NCBI RefSeq assembly: GCF_011045195.1
Contig: NZ_CP049199.1
Location: 2,852,001-2,916,000 of the forward strand
Direction: 5' to 3'
Source: Caulobacter soli
Lineage (GTDB): Bacteria > Pseudomonadota > Alphaproteobacteria > Caulobacterales > Caulobacteraceae
Length of the DNA: 64,000 bases
Shown one piece after another: positions 27,078-36,064 of this stretch. The position numbers and the translations under genes are program-made. The notes beneath the pieces are model-generated. The model was not told the DNA's origin. It ran no database searches and worked only from the letters and a program-made list of their open reading frames with translations. The first letter of the stretch is position 1. Each line of letters starts with the position of its first letter.

Positions 27078-28376
27078 CTATTCGGCCTGCTGCCGGCGAC
27101 GATGCTCGCCGCCCTGCCCCTTGCCCTTGCCGGCGTGTTGACCCTTGCCCTTGCCGCCAGCGGCCTGGCCGGGCAGCTGGACCTTGCCGCCTTCGCGCAG
27201 GCGGTCGCCGCCTTCGGTGATCACCTTCTCGCCGACCTTCAAGCCGCTGGCCAGCGACACCTGCGTGGTGGTCGACGGTCCGGCCACGACCTTGCGCTTG
27301 CTGACGGTCTGGTCGGCGGCCAGGACCCACACGAACGCGCCGTCGCTGCTCTGGCGCAGCGCCGTGGCGGGCACGACCACCGCGTTCTTGAGGGTGTCCA
27401 GCTCCAGGCGGACATTGACGAACTGGCTGGGGAACAGGGTCCCGCCGGCGTTGGGGAAGCGGGCCTTGGCCTTCACCGTGCCGGTGCCGACGTCGACGAT
27501 ATTGTCCAGGGTCGAGAACGTCCCCTTGTCGAGGGTCGTGGTCCGGGTCCGGTCCAAAGCGATGACCGGCAGCGTCGCGCCGGTGTTGGCCCGGGCGCCG
27601 ATGCGCGGCACGTCGTCCTGCGGGACGGTGAATTCGACGTCGATCGGCGAGACCGTGGTGATCACCGCCACCCCGGCGGTGTCGCCCGCCCCGATATAGT
27701 TGCCGACATCCACGACCCGCAGGCCGACCCGGCCGCTGACCGGGGCGACGATGCGCGCATAGCCGACATTCAGCTGGGCGGTGCCCACGGCGGCCTTGTC
27801 GGCCATCACCGAGCCCTGCAGCTGCTTGACGGTGGCCGCCTGGGTGTCGACCTCCTGGCGGGCGATGGAGTCCTGGGTCAGCAGGGTCTGGTAGCGGGTC
27901 AGGGTCACCCGGGCGCTGGCCAGCTGGGCCTCGTCGCGGGTCAGGTTGCCCTGCGCCTGCAACAGATCCATCTGGAATTGGCGCGGATCGATCTGCACCA
28001 GCGGCTGGCCGGCGCGGACCATCTGGCCCTCCTTGAACATCACCTGGGTGATCACGCCCGCCACCTGGGGCCGAACGGTGACCGTCGCCGCCGGGGTCAC
28101 GGTGCCCAGGGCCTCGATGACCACCGGCAGGTCGGTCTGGCTGGCCGTGGCCACCGCCACGGTGCTGGCCGGACCGCCGCGTCGTCCGCCGCCACCGCCG
28201 AAACCGCCGCCAGGGCCGCCGCCGGGCCCGCCCGCGCCTCCGCCCTCGGTCTTGGGCGCGTGCATCAGGCTCCAGGCCAGCCACACCACGCCGGCCAGCA
28301 CCGCCAGGGCGATCGCGCCGCCGATGATTTGGGCCTTGCGGCTGACGGGGCGGATCGATCGGGAAGGTTCGGTCAT
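27078..28376 (-). CDS. mdtA: RND efflux periplasmic adaptor, MdtA type
   Basis: 432-residue membrane fusion protein. A single N-terminal anchor helix (about residues 18-40, IIGGAIALAVLAGVVWLAW) is followed by a very Gly-rich linker (about 45-70). The biotinyl-lipoyl, helical hairpin and beta-barrel adaptor domains follow (PQVAGVITQVMFKEGQ; VAPVSGRVGLRVVDVGNYI). The C-terminal tail is Gly/Lys/His-rich and low complexity. The start is ATG 28376; a TTG at 28400 would extend it. It is first in the mdtA-mdtB-mdtC-nodT order. No regulator gene adjoins it. Confidence 0.88.
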   Translation of the reverse strand: MTEPSRSIRPVSRKAQIIGGAIALAVLAGVVWLAWSLMHAPKTEGGGAGGPGGGPGGGFGGGGGRRGGPASTVAVATASQTDLPVVIEALGTVTPAATVTVRPQVAGVITQVMFKEGQMVRAGQPLVQIDPRQFQMDLLQAQGNLTRDEAQLASARVTLTRYQTLLTQDSIARQEVDTQAATVKQLQGSVMADKAAVGTAQLNVGYARIVAPVSGRVGLRVVDVGNYIGAGDTAGVAVITTVSPIDVEFTVPQDDVPRIGARANTGATLPVIALDRTRTTTLDKGTFSTLDNIVDVGTGTVKAKARFPNAGGTLFPSQFVNVRLELDTLKNAVVVPATALRQSSDGAFVWVLAADQTVSKRKVVAGPSTTTQVSLASGLKVGEKVITEGGDRLREGGKVQLPGQAAGGKGKGQHAGKGKGQGGEHRRRQQAE

Positions 28377-28598
28377 CGAGATCTCAGGCGCGCGGGGCAA
28401 GGAAGACGGACAAACGCTACCGTGTCCGCAGCATCAAACGCCACAGTGGCGAAACGGATGCCGATACGGTCGCATTCACGACAGTAGGGACCGTCGCACG
28501 GCCTTACTTGCCCGGCCACGTTGCCTGCACATTTCAAGGTGGAAATCAGAAGCGCCGCAATTGGTCGCCAAGCGCGCGACCGTCGGCGTTCAGCCGCG

Positions 28599-28955
28599 CT
28601 AGGCGGCGTTCAGCTTCCAGGCGAAGCGCGTGGCGATCGAAACCGCGCCGTCCTTGCCGCCCGCGGGTCCCGTCAGCGCTTCGCTTTCGATGAATTGCAA
28701 GCCGGCCTCCCGTTCGGAGCGCCAGACCACGCGGGTCAGGTGAACCCGCTTGGCGATGGAATCCACCAGGAAGGCGCCCTCGGCGGGCAGCTCGATGTCG
28801 CCCAGGGCGATCCGAGCTCCGCCGTCGGCGATATCGATCAACGAGCACTTCCAGGCCTTTCGGCCATCGACCAGATAGGCCTTGCGCTTCGTCGGGGTGC
28901 GGGGGTGAGCCCGCAGGTCGACGCCGCCTGATCTGTTTTCGACATCCGTTCGCAT
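28599..28955 (-). CDS. PilZ-domain protein with degenerate c-di-GMP motif
   Basis: 118-residue stand-alone PilZ-like domain. The N-terminal basic motif is RAHPRTPTKRKAYL rather than a clean RxxxR, and the second motif reads DIADGG where the family has (D/N)xSxxG. The serine is therefore replaced by alanine. The beta-barrel pattern and the final helix are otherwise normal. Binding of cyclic di-GMP is doubtful. The start is ATG 28955. It is followed upstream by the CheC-like gene on the same strand, 66 nt away, and both may act in motility. Confidence 0.7.
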   Translation of the reverse strand: MRTDVENRSGGVDLRAHPRTPTKRKAYLVDGRKAWKCSLIDIADGGARIALGDIELPAEGAFLVDSIAKRVHLTRVVWRSEREAGLQFIESEALTGPAGGKDGAVSIATRFAWKLNAA

Positions 28956-29021
28956 GAGCGTGACCTTAGCGCGGCACGGTTAACGGATGGCGCCAACCGC
29001 CAGCCGGACCCTGGATCGACG

Positions 29022-29618
29022 TCAGGTGACCTTGACGATGAAGGCCGCGAGGATCCGTTGAAGTATGGCGAACGTCGCCAGGCCCAGGACGAGACCGAAA
29101 TAGCCACGCACCTCGCGCCCGCTGATCGAGAAATTGACGTAGATGAACAACGCCACCTGATTGGCGTCGCCGGCGAAGATCTCTTCGGGCCTGGCGATCG
29201 CGACCGTCGGGATCGAAACCTGGAACTGGACGTCCAGCATGGCGCCGATCGTGCTCAGAAAGCCGAGCAGAAGCACGTTGCCGATCTCGCCGAGCGCGTC
29301 GGTGGTCAGGGCCTCGACGTCAGCCTCGGGCATGTCCGCGCCCAGGACCGCCCGGATCAGGTCCCCATAGTTTTCCTCCGGAAACACCAGCATCGTCTCG
29401 CCGAACAGGCGTCCGGAAAAGCTTTGCCGCACGGCCATCACGCTCGTCAGCCCCAACGCCTCCATGGTGCGCACGGCGTTGACGCCGTCGACGATGGAAA
29501 CCGCGGGGACCGTGAGCTTGACCTCGGCGCCCACCATGGCCCTCAAGCGCACCGCCGCCCCACTCACGGCGATATTGACGAGCTCGGTGAGCGCGTCGTT
29601 CTCGATGTCTGAAAGCAA
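29022..29618 (-). CDS. CheC-family chemotaxis phosphatase
   Basis: 198 residues with both phosphatase motifs of the CheC/CheX/FliY family. They are D8-x3-E12-x2-N15 (DALTELVN) and D107-x3-E111-x2-N114 (DALGEIGN), so two active CheY-P dephosphorylation sites are expected. The start is a TTG at 29618 preceded by GAGGATAG; no ATG is available nearby. No other chemotaxis gene is present, but the PilZ-like gene follows on the same strand. Confidence 0.75.
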   Translation of the reverse strand: MLSDIENDALTELVNIAVSGAAVRLRAMVGAEVKLTVPAVSIVDGVNAVRTMEALGLTSVMAVRQSFSGRLFGETMLVFPEENYGDLIRAVLGADMPEADVEALTTDALGEIGNVLLLGFLSTIGAMLDVQFQVSIPTVAIARPEEIFAGDANQVALFIYVNFSISGREVRGYFGLVLGLATFAILQRILAAFIVKVT

Positions 29619-29778
29619 CGACTATCCTCACCCGCGTGGGCGTCGCCAGAAGCCTGGCGCGGCAAACGCCTGACTTCACTACTACAGGCGCAGGTCCGCA
29701 GCGAGCCGGTAACGCTTGAGGGTGACGGTTCGCGAACCTGGAGCGGAACCTTCGCCGTGGATAAACGCTTCCACCGCC

Positions 29779-30018
29779 ATGATCGATCTCAACCGCGCCA
29801 GCATCGAAGACATCACCGCGACCGGCGTCGCGGCGGACCTGGCGCGACAGATGGTGCTTTGGGGCCCCTTCCGGTCCTGGGACGATCTGCTGTGGATCGA
29901 CGCGCTCGACGACGACGCCCTGGCCGACCTGCGGGCGCGCGGTTTCGAACTGGGCGCCATCGCGGACCAGAATTGGGCCGCGCCGAGACACTTCGCGCTC
30001 TCGGCCGCCAAGGGCTGA
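29779..30018 (+). CDS. small helix-hairpin-helix protein (ComEA-like fold)
   Basis: 79 residues matching a single helix-hairpin-helix unit: IDLNRASIEDITATG then LARQMVLWGPFRSWDDLL, the pattern of ComEA-type and competence-related HhH motifs. Such domains bind DNA non-specifically or act as protein contacts. The start used is ATG 29779; the frame extends to 29716 but without a convincing ribosome binding site. It is cytoplasmic, with no signal or membrane helix. Its role here is unknown. Confidence 0.55.
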   Translation: MIDLNRASIEDITATGVAADLARQMVLWGPFRSWDDLLWIDALDDDALADLRARGFELGAIADQNWAAPRHFALSAAKG

Positions 30019-30117
30019 CGCCGGCAAGCTTCCAACGGACGAACACTCGCTCTAAGGCATGCTCATCGACGAGCGGCGAGGCCCCCTCGCCGGTCGGACC
30101 CAGGAGACGCCGCCGCC

Positions 30118-30567
30118 ATGTCGAGCCGCCACGGCCTATCCATTCGGGCCGCCAATAGCGGCGACCTGGACGGCTTGGTCGATCTGCTCAAGACGGCGGG
30201 CGAGATCATCGCCCGCGACAAACTGGCCTCGCGCCTGAACGCCCTTCTGGACCAGCCCGGCGCCCTGCTCATCGCCGATGAATGGGGCCCGCCTTCCGGC
30301 CTCATCGCGGTGCATTGGCATTCCACCCTGACGGCCGATCTCAAGGTCGGATGGATCTCCGCCCTGCTGGTCGACCCGGAGCGGCGTCGCAACGGAGTCG
30401 CGCGCCTTCTGCTCAAGGCCGCCTCTCAGGCCGCGCGCTCCGCCGGGTGCGGCGAACTGGTGCTTCACGCGCCAACCGCGCCCGGCGACCTGCGCACGTT
30501 CTGCCTCGCCACGGGCTTCGTGGAAACGGGAGAGGCCTTTACCCGTCCGCTGCGCAAGCGCGCCTGA
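30118..30567 (+). CDS. GNAT-family N-acetyltransferase
   Basis: 149-residue single GNAT domain. The acetyl-CoA pyrophosphate loop is in ISALLVDPERRRNGVARLLL (motif A, R/Q-x-x-G-x-A/G). The final strand FCLATGFVETGEAFTR is typical of the family. The substrate is not identifiable. The start is ATG 30118. The gene is convergent with the GH43 gene; a small CCTGAC/GTCAGG hairpin (30563-30578) lies between the two stops. Confidence 0.75.
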   Translation: MSSRHGLSIRAANSGDLDGLVDLLKTAGEIIARDKLASRLNALLDQPGALLIADEWGPPSGLIAVHWHSTLTADLKVGWISALLVDPERRRNGVARLLLKAASQAARSAGCGELVLHAPTAPGDLRTFCLATGFVETGEAFTRPLRKRA

Positions 30568-30587
30568 CGGGCGTCAGGATTGCTTCC

Positions 30588-32219
30588 TCAGGCGCGATAG
30601 TCGCGCTCAACGTATCCAAAGCCGTTGAAGTCGGCGGGTTTGGCGGCGCCGGAGAGGTCCTGGCAGGCCATGCCGACGAAGGCGCCGGTGAAGTTGGGGG
30701 CGCCGGGGGCGGTGGCCTCGTCCGACAGGATCGAGGCGTCGAACACCTGGGGCAGCCAGGTCCATTGCTCGCCGTCCAGGCTGAAGGCGAAGCGCAGACG
30801 CTCGAAATCGACCTCGACCCGCAGGTGGACCAGGCCCTCGCCGGGCAACGGGATCGGGACGGTGAAGGCGTCGGCCTGGGGGCTGTCGGGCAAGGCCGAC
30901 ATCACCTGGAGATGGCGGCCGTGGTCGTCGTCGTGGCTGACGAACAGGTAGTGGAACTTGCTGGCCCCGTAATAGCAGACCAGCCCGGCCATCTGCTGGA
31001 AGTGCCGGGGCGAAAAGTCCAGCACGGTGCGGGCGCTGTAGCAAAAGGCCTGCTGGCGGCGGGCGACCAGGGCCTGGCGGTACTGGCTGCCGATCGTCTC
31101 GCGGCCGTGCAGGCGCAGCCAGCCGGGGCGCGCGGTCAGGCTGAACAGTTCCTCGGGGAACGGCGAGCGCAGCCACTGGAAGTCGATCGGCAGGTCGGGG
31201 CCGTCGAAGGCGGTCCACTCGGGCGCGGCCGGCCAGGGCGCGGGGGGCAGGCCCGGCGTCGGCGGATTGAGCTCCGGATCGCCCGAGCCGTCGCGGGTGC
31301 GCAGCCAGCCGTCGTCGCCCCAGACCATCGGCTGGATCGCCGTCTCGCGGCCCAGCACGCAGCGGCCGCGATTGGGCAAGGGCCGGCCGCACAGATAGGC
31401 CATCCAGGTTGTCCCATCGGGGGTCTCGACGAGATCGGCGTGGCCGGCCCGCTGCAGCGCCGCGTGCGGCCGGTCGCGGGCGGTCAGCACAGGGCCGTCG
31501 GGGTGCAGCTCGTAAGGTCCTTCCAGGGTCCTGGATCGGGCCATGGTCACGGCGTGGCCAAAGCCCGTGCCGCCCTCGGCGGTGATCAGGTGGTACCAGC
31601 CGTCCCGCTTGTAGAGGTGCGGGGCCTCGGTCAGGCCCAGGGCCGTGCCGGGGAAGATGTTGAGGCGCTCGCCGACCAGCGCGCCGGCGGCGGGATCGTA
31701 TTGCTGGGCGACGATGCCGGCGAAGCGGTTGCGGCCGGGCCGGTGGTCCCACAGCTGGTTCAGCAGCCACTTGCGACCATCGTCGTCATGGAACAGCGAG
31801 GGGTCGAAGCCGCTGCTGTTGAGACGCACCGGCTCCGACCACGGCCCCTCGATGCTGTCGGCGGTGACCAGGTAGTTGTGGAAGTCGCGCAAGCTGGCGC
31901 CCGAGGCTCCGCCGACCGTGGTGCGGCCATAGCGCTTCACATCGGTGTAGATCAGCCAGAACTTGCCGTCGGCGTGGGTCAGGCACGGAGCCCAGACCCC
32001 GCAGCCGTCGGCCGCGCCCAGCATGTTCAGCTGGCTCGCCCGCGTCAGGGGCCGGCTCAGCAGCCGCCAGTTCACCAGGTCGCGCGAGTGGTGGATCTGC
32101 ACGCCGGGGAACCACTCGAAGGTCGAGACGGCGATGTAGTAGTCCTGGCCCACCCGGACGATCGACGGGTCGGGATTGAAGCCCCGCAGGATCGGGTTGC
32201 TGATCGTGTCTTGCGGCAT
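30588..32219 (-). CDS. glycoside hydrolase family 43 (beta-xylosidase/arabinofuranosidase)
   Basis: 543 residues with a five-bladed propeller and a C-terminal beta-sandwich (from about residue 330), the layout of GH43 subfamily 11 beta-xylosidases. Catalytic residues are visible: Asp17 (NPDPS, base), Asp139 (GFDPSLF, pKa modulator) and Glu198 (LTEAPHLY, acid). No signal peptide is found, so it acts on imported xylo-oligomers in the cytoplasm. It is the last gene of the glucuronoxylan operon, 7 nt after the ExuT-like transporter gene. Confidence 0.88.
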   Translation of the reverse strand: MPQDTISNPILRGFNPDPSIVRVGQDYYIAVSTFEWFPGVQIHHSRDLVNWRLLSRPLTRASQLNMLGAADGCGVWAPCLTHADGKFWLIYTDVKRYGRTTVGGASGASLRDFHNYLVTADSIEGPWSEPVRLNSSGFDPSLFHDDDGRKWLLNQLWDHRPGRNRFAGIVAQQYDPAAGALVGERLNIFPGTALGLTEAPHLYKRDGWYHLITAEGGTGFGHAVTMARSRTLEGPYELHPDGPVLTARDRPHAALQRAGHADLVETPDGTTWMAYLCGRPLPNRGRCVLGRETAIQPMVWGDDGWLRTRDGSGDPELNPPTPGLPPAPWPAAPEWTAFDGPDLPIDFQWLRSPFPEELFSLTARPGWLRLHGRETIGSQYRQALVARRQQAFCYSARTVLDFSPRHFQQMAGLVCYYGASKFHYLFVSHDDDHGRHLQVMSALPDSPQADAFTVPIPLPGEGLVHLRVEVDFERLRFAFSLDGEQWTWLPQVFDASILSDEATAPGAPNFTGAFVGMACQDLSGAAKPADFNGFGYVERDYRA

Positions 32220-32226
32220 GGGGACT

Positions 32227-33510
32227 CTAGAGCGCGGGAACTGTGACGGGCTTGGTGGGAGGCGTGCGGGCGGGATCGCGGACCAGGGTCCACAGGAGGG
32301 CGGCGCCGGCCAGGTCCAGCACGCCCAGGGCCACGAAGAACGGGTCGTAGCCCACCGTGGCCACCAGCCCCCCGATCAGCAGCGAGAAGATCAGCACCCC
32401 CAGATTGGCGAAGAACCCGGCCATGCCGGCCACGGTCGCCACCTCGTTCTTGCGGAACAGGTCCGACGACATGGTGATCACCGTCACCGACAGGGTCTGG
32501 TGAGCAAAGCCGCCGACGCACAGCAGGGCGATGGCGACATAGGGGCTCTCGACCCGGCCGACGAAGATCATGCTGGTCATCAGCGCCGCCCCCAGGGTGA
32601 AGGCCCCGCGCCGGGCGTTGATCAGGCTGACGCCGCGCTTCTGCAGGAACAGCACCACGGCCGGGCCGAACAGGCAGCCGATGTCCGCCGCCACGAACGG
32701 CAGCCAGGCGAACAGGGCGATCTGCTTCAGCTCGAAATGGCGCACCGTGGTCAGGTACAGCGGGATCCAGAACGACAGCGTGCCCCAGGTAGGATCGGCC
32801 AGGAACCTGGGCAGGGCGATGCCCCAGAAGTTGCGGCGCGTCAGCAGGCTGAGCATCGAGGGCCGCCCCCCGGCGTCTTCCAGATGGGCTTCCTGGCCCG
32901 AGGCGATCAGGTCGCGCTCGGCGTCGGACAGGGCCTTGTGCTTGTCGGGCGATTGATAGGCGAACAGCCACAGCGCCACCCACGCCAGGCCCAGGGCGCC
33001 GGCCACCACGAAGGCGGCCCGCCAGTTCCAGACCAGGATCGACCAGGCCACCAGCGGCGGCGCCAGCACCGAGCCCATCGAGGCGCCGATGTTGTAGACC
33101 CCGCCGGCCAGGCCGCGCTCCTTGGCCGGGAACCAGGTCGAAACCGCCTTCATCCCGGCCGGGTGGGCGCAGCCCTCGGCCACGCCCAGCGCCCCGCGCA
33201 GGCCCAGCAGCGCCTGCCAGTTGCCGGCCAGGCCGTGGGCCATGGTGATCAGCGACCAGGCGGTGGCGAACAGGGCGAAGCCCAGCTTCAATCCGATGGA
33301 ATCCAGCACGTAGCCGCACAGCGGCTGCAGCATCACCCCCAGTTGGAAGGCGCCGGTGATCCAGGAATATTCCTTGGGGCCGATATGCAGATCGGCCAGC
33401 ACGGTCGGCGCCGCCACGCCCAGAGTGCTGCGCGTCAGGTAGTTGAGGATCGCGCCCAGCATGACCAGGGCGATCATCCACCAGCGTAAAGCCCGGATCT
33501 TGCCGTTCAT
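32227..33510 (-). CDS. MFS transporter, hexuronate (ExuT-like) type
   Basis: 427-residue permease of the anion:cation symporter family with about 12 helices. The N-terminal segment ILNYLTRSTLGVAAPTV and the loop GMKAVSTWFPAKERGLAGG match the ExuT/hexuronate group. A likely substrate is glucuronate, methylglucuronate or aldouronic acids released by the neighbouring GH115. Its start overlaps the esterase stop as ATGA (33507-33510). Confidence 0.82.
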   Translation of the reverse strand: MNGKIRALRWWMIALVMLGAILNYLTRSTLGVAAPTVLADLHIGPKEYSWITGAFQLGVMLQPLCGYVLDSIGLKLGFALFATAWSLITMAHGLAGNWQALLGLRGALGVAEGCAHPAGMKAVSTWFPAKERGLAGGVYNIGASMGSVLAPPLVAWSILVWNWRAAFVVAGALGLAWVALWLFAYQSPDKHKALSDAERDLIASGQEAHLEDAGGRPSMLSLLTRRNFWGIALPRFLADPTWGTLSFWIPLYLTTVRHFELKQIALFAWLPFVAADIGCLFGPAVVLFLQKRGVSLINARRGAFTLGAALMTSMIFVGRVESPYVAIALLCVGGFAHQTLSVTVITMSSDLFRKNEVATVAGMAGFFANLGVLIFSLLIGGLVATVGYDPFFVALGVLDLAGAALLWTLVRDPARTPPTKPVTVPAL

Positions 33511-34757
33511 GTCTTCGGTCCAAACAAGGTGAGATCGATCGCCTGCCCCATGGCGCGGTAGCCGGCGGGCGACGGATGCAGATGGTCGCCGGAATCATAG
33601 GCCGGCAGCAGTTGATCCGGCTGGGCCGGATCGCGGGTGGCGGCGTCGAAATCGATCACGCCGTCGAAGTGGCCCGGCGCGCGGATCCAGGCGTTGACGG
33701 CCTGCCGGTCGGCCTCGTTGCGGGCGTCGGGATGGTAGTTGGTCGCGCGGCCGAACGGCAGGATGGTCGCGCCGTAGACACGCAGACCTCTTTGATGGCC
33801 GCGCGCGATGATCTGGGCGTAGGCGGCGGTGAGACGGCTCACCAGGTCGGCGTGCGCTTCGGGCGAGACGGGCCCGTCGCGGGTCAAGGTCCCCAGGTCG
33901 TTGACGCCCTCCAGCACGACCAGGTAGCGCGCGCCGGCCTGGGCGGTGACGTCGCGATCAAAGCGGGCCAGGGCGTTGGGGCCTCGGCCGTCGGCCAGCA
34001 CGCGATTGCCGCCGATGCCGACATTGAGCACGCCAAGATGGGCGGTGCGCGGATCGGCCTGCAGACGGGCAGCCAGGATGTCGGGCCAGCGGTCGTTGCC
34101 GTCGGTGGTCGACCAGCTGCCGTCGGTGATCGAGTCGCCCAGGGCCACCACGGCCGCGCCGGACGGGCGCGCCACGTCCACGCCGGAGATCTGCAGCCAG
34201 TGCGTGAAGGTCTTGGCGCCGGGCAGATCGGGCGCCGTCAGGTGGTCGCCGGCCAGCGTCCAGGAGGTGGCGTGCGAGGCGGCGTGCAAGGTCGGCTGGG
34301 CGGGCGCGGCGTCGTAGCGAAGGCTGACGGCCAGGTCGGAGAGCGCCCCCGCGGCCAGGTCGACCGGATCGGACAGATAGTCGGCGCCGGCCGGTATCGT
34401 CACCTCGTTCGCGCCGGCGAAGGTGACCGTGCGATCGGTGGCCGGGTCGATGCGCGGCGAGCCCGCCGCCATGGCGCGCGCCACGTGCACGCCGGACAGG
34501 CGCAGCGGCCCGGTTCCGAACGCATTGGACAGGCGCAAGCGGATGCGGTCGCCGCCGAGGCTGAGATGCACCACCTGTCGCAAGGTCATGCCGGCCAGGT
34601 CGACGTTCGATGCGGCGTCCCGTGTCTCCGTCGGCTGCTGGGCCGAGGCCCATGAGCCGATCCAGACGGCGGGCGCCCGGGGTCGTTCGGCATGCAAGGG
34701 CGTAGCCGCCAGCCAGGCCAGCGCGACCCATCCGAGGAGGGCGTGGCGGGGGTTCAT
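33507..34757 (-). CDS. exported SGNH/GDSL hydrolase (probable polysaccharide esterase)
   Basis: 416 residues with a signal peptide (MNPRHALLGW... ending TPLHA, about residue 23). An N-terminal beta-rich domain spans about residues 35-190. The SGNH hydrolase domain follows: block I ALGDSITDG (Ser about residue 207), Gly in GIGGNRV, Asn in EGVNDLG, and the catalytic Asp/His in DHLHPSP near residue 392. Such enzymes in xylan loci remove acetyl groups, which is the likely role here. The real start is ATG 34757; the open frame further upstream is only the shadow of the MFS gene. The stop and start overlap both neighbours as ATGA. Confidence 0.82.
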   Translation of the reverse strand: MNPRHALLGWVALAWLAATPLHAERPRAPAVWIGSWASAQQPTETRDAASNVDLAGMTLRQVVHLSLGGDRIRLRLSNAFGTGPLRLSGVHVARAMAAGSPRIDPATDRTVTFAGANEVTIPAGADYLSDPVDLAAGALSDLAVSLRYDAAPAQPTLHAASHATSWTLAGDHLTAPDLPGAKTFTHWLQISGVDVARPSGAAVVALGDSITDGSWSTTDGNDRWPDILAARLQADPRTAHLGVLNVGIGGNRVLADGRGPNALARFDRDVTAQAGARYLVVLEGVNDLGTLTRDGPVSPEAHADLVSRLTAAYAQIIARGHQRGLRVYGATILPFGRATNYHPDARNEADRQAVNAWIRAPGHFDGVIDFDAATRDPAQPDQLLPAYDSGDHLHPSPAGYRAMGQAIDLTLFGPKT

Positions 34758-36064
34758 GCGGCGCGGGCCCGGGTTTTGTCCAGCCTGGCCATGGCGTAGA
34801 AGATCATCAGGCTGGTGACGACCAGGACGGCGGCCAGGGCCAGCATGGGGGCCAGGTTGGAGCCGGTGGCGTCGCGGACCAGGGGCACCAGGTTCTGGGC
34901 GATGAAGCCGCCCAGGTTGCCGATGGCGTTGATCGCGGCGATGCCGGCCGCGGCCCTGGGACCGCTGAGGAAGCTGGGCGGCAGGCTCCAGAACACCGGC
35001 TGGGCCGCGAAGATGGCCGGGGCGGCGATGCACAGCATCGCGAACTTCAGCGCCGCGCCGGGCACGATCACGCTCAGCGTCAGGGCCAGCGCGCCCAGCA
35101 GGCACGGTCCGGCGATATGCCAGGCGCTGGCCCCATGGCGCGCGGCGTGACGCGGCACCAGCCACAGGGCCACGGCCACGCACAGCCACGGAATGACGTT
35201 GATCAGGCCGTTGACGCTGTTGGACACGCCGAACGACTTGACGATGGTCGGCAGCCAGTAGCTCAGGCCGTAAGCGCCCAGCGGCATGCCGATATAGAGG
35301 CTGGCCAGCAGCAGCACGCGCGGATCGAAGATCGCCTTCCAGGCCCCCCGATGGTCGTCGGGCTCCCCTCCCCGTTCGGCGCTCAGCACCTTGGCCAGCC
35401 AGGCCTTCTGGGCGTCGGGCAGCCACTTGGCCTGGACCGGACCGTCGGGCAGCTTCCACAGCACGTAAGGCGCCAGCAGCACGGCCGGCACGCCGGTGAC
35501 CAGGAACACCCACTGCCAGCCGGCCAGGCCCAGGGTTCCGTCCAGGTCCAGCAGCAGGCCGCCCACGACCGCCCCGACCGCGTTGGCCACGGCGCTGGCG
35601 ATCATGAACAAGCCCACCATCCGCGCCCGGTGGGCTTGCGGGTACCACAGGGTCAGCACGTAGAGCACGCCGGGGAAGAACCCCGCCTCGGTCACCCCCA
35701 GGGCAAAGCGCAGGACGTAGAACATCGTGGCGTTCTGGGTGAACCCCAGGGCCAGGGTCACCAGGCCCCAGGTGAACATGATCCGCGCGAACCACACCCG
35801 CGCCCCGACCCGGGCCAGGATCAGGTTGGACGGGGCCTCGAACAGGAAGTAGCCGATGAAGAACAGCGACGCGCCCAGCCCATAGGCCGCCTCGCTCAAG
35901 CCCAGGGCCTGGACCATGTCCAGCTTGGCGTAGGACACGTTCTGCCGGTCGATATAGGCGATCAGGTACATCAGGCAGAACAGCGGCATCAGCCGGGCGG
36001 TGACCTTGGCCACCGTGGCCTTTTCCATCCCGGCGTCCATTCCAGCGTCGGTGGCGTCAGACAT
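34754..36064 (-). CDS. MFS transporter, anion:cation symporter family
   Basis: 436 residues, about 12 helices, close to the GudP/phthalate/tartrate-type transporters: LMYLIAYIDRQNVSYAKLDM and GVTEAGFFPGVLYVLTLWYP are signatures of that group. It is the second sugar-acid-type permease in the operon, distinct in sequence from the ExuT-like one, so the two may carry different uronic acids or oligomers. The start is ATG 36064, overlapping the end of the LacI gene by 8 nt; its stop overlaps the esterase start. Confidence 0.82.
   Translation of the reverse strand: MSDATDAGMDAGMEKATVAKVTARLMPLFCLMYLIAYIDRQNVSYAKLDMVQALGLSEAAYGLGASLFFIGYFLFEAPSNLILARVGARVWFARIMFTWGLVTLALGFTQNATMFYVLRFALGVTEAGFFPGVLYVLTLWYPQAHRARMVGLFMIASAVANAVGAVVGGLLLDLDGTLGLAGWQWVFLVTGVPAVLLAPYVLWKLPDGPVQAKWLPDAQKAWLAKVLSAERGGEPDDHRGAWKAIFDPRVLLLASLYIGMPLGAYGLSYWLPTIVKSFGVSNSVNGLINVIPWLCVAVALWLVPRHAARHGASAWHIAGPCLLGALALTLSVIVPGAALKFAMLCIAAPAIFAAQPVFWSLPPSFLSGPRAAAGIAAINAIGNLGGFIAQNLVPLVRDATGSNLAPMLALAAVLVVTSLMIFYAMARLDKTRARAA

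Noticed and set aside
24417..28487. 1356-codon open frame on the plus strand opposite mdtA/mdtB
   Set aside because: It is a shadow of the RND genes caused by high GC; its translation is rich in His, Gln, Arg and Asp without any domain, while the minus strand encodes clear pump proteins.
34758..35795. N-terminal extension of the SGNH hydrolase frame
   Set aside because: The extension is out-of-frame translation of the MFS gene; a signal peptide begins exactly at ATG 34757.
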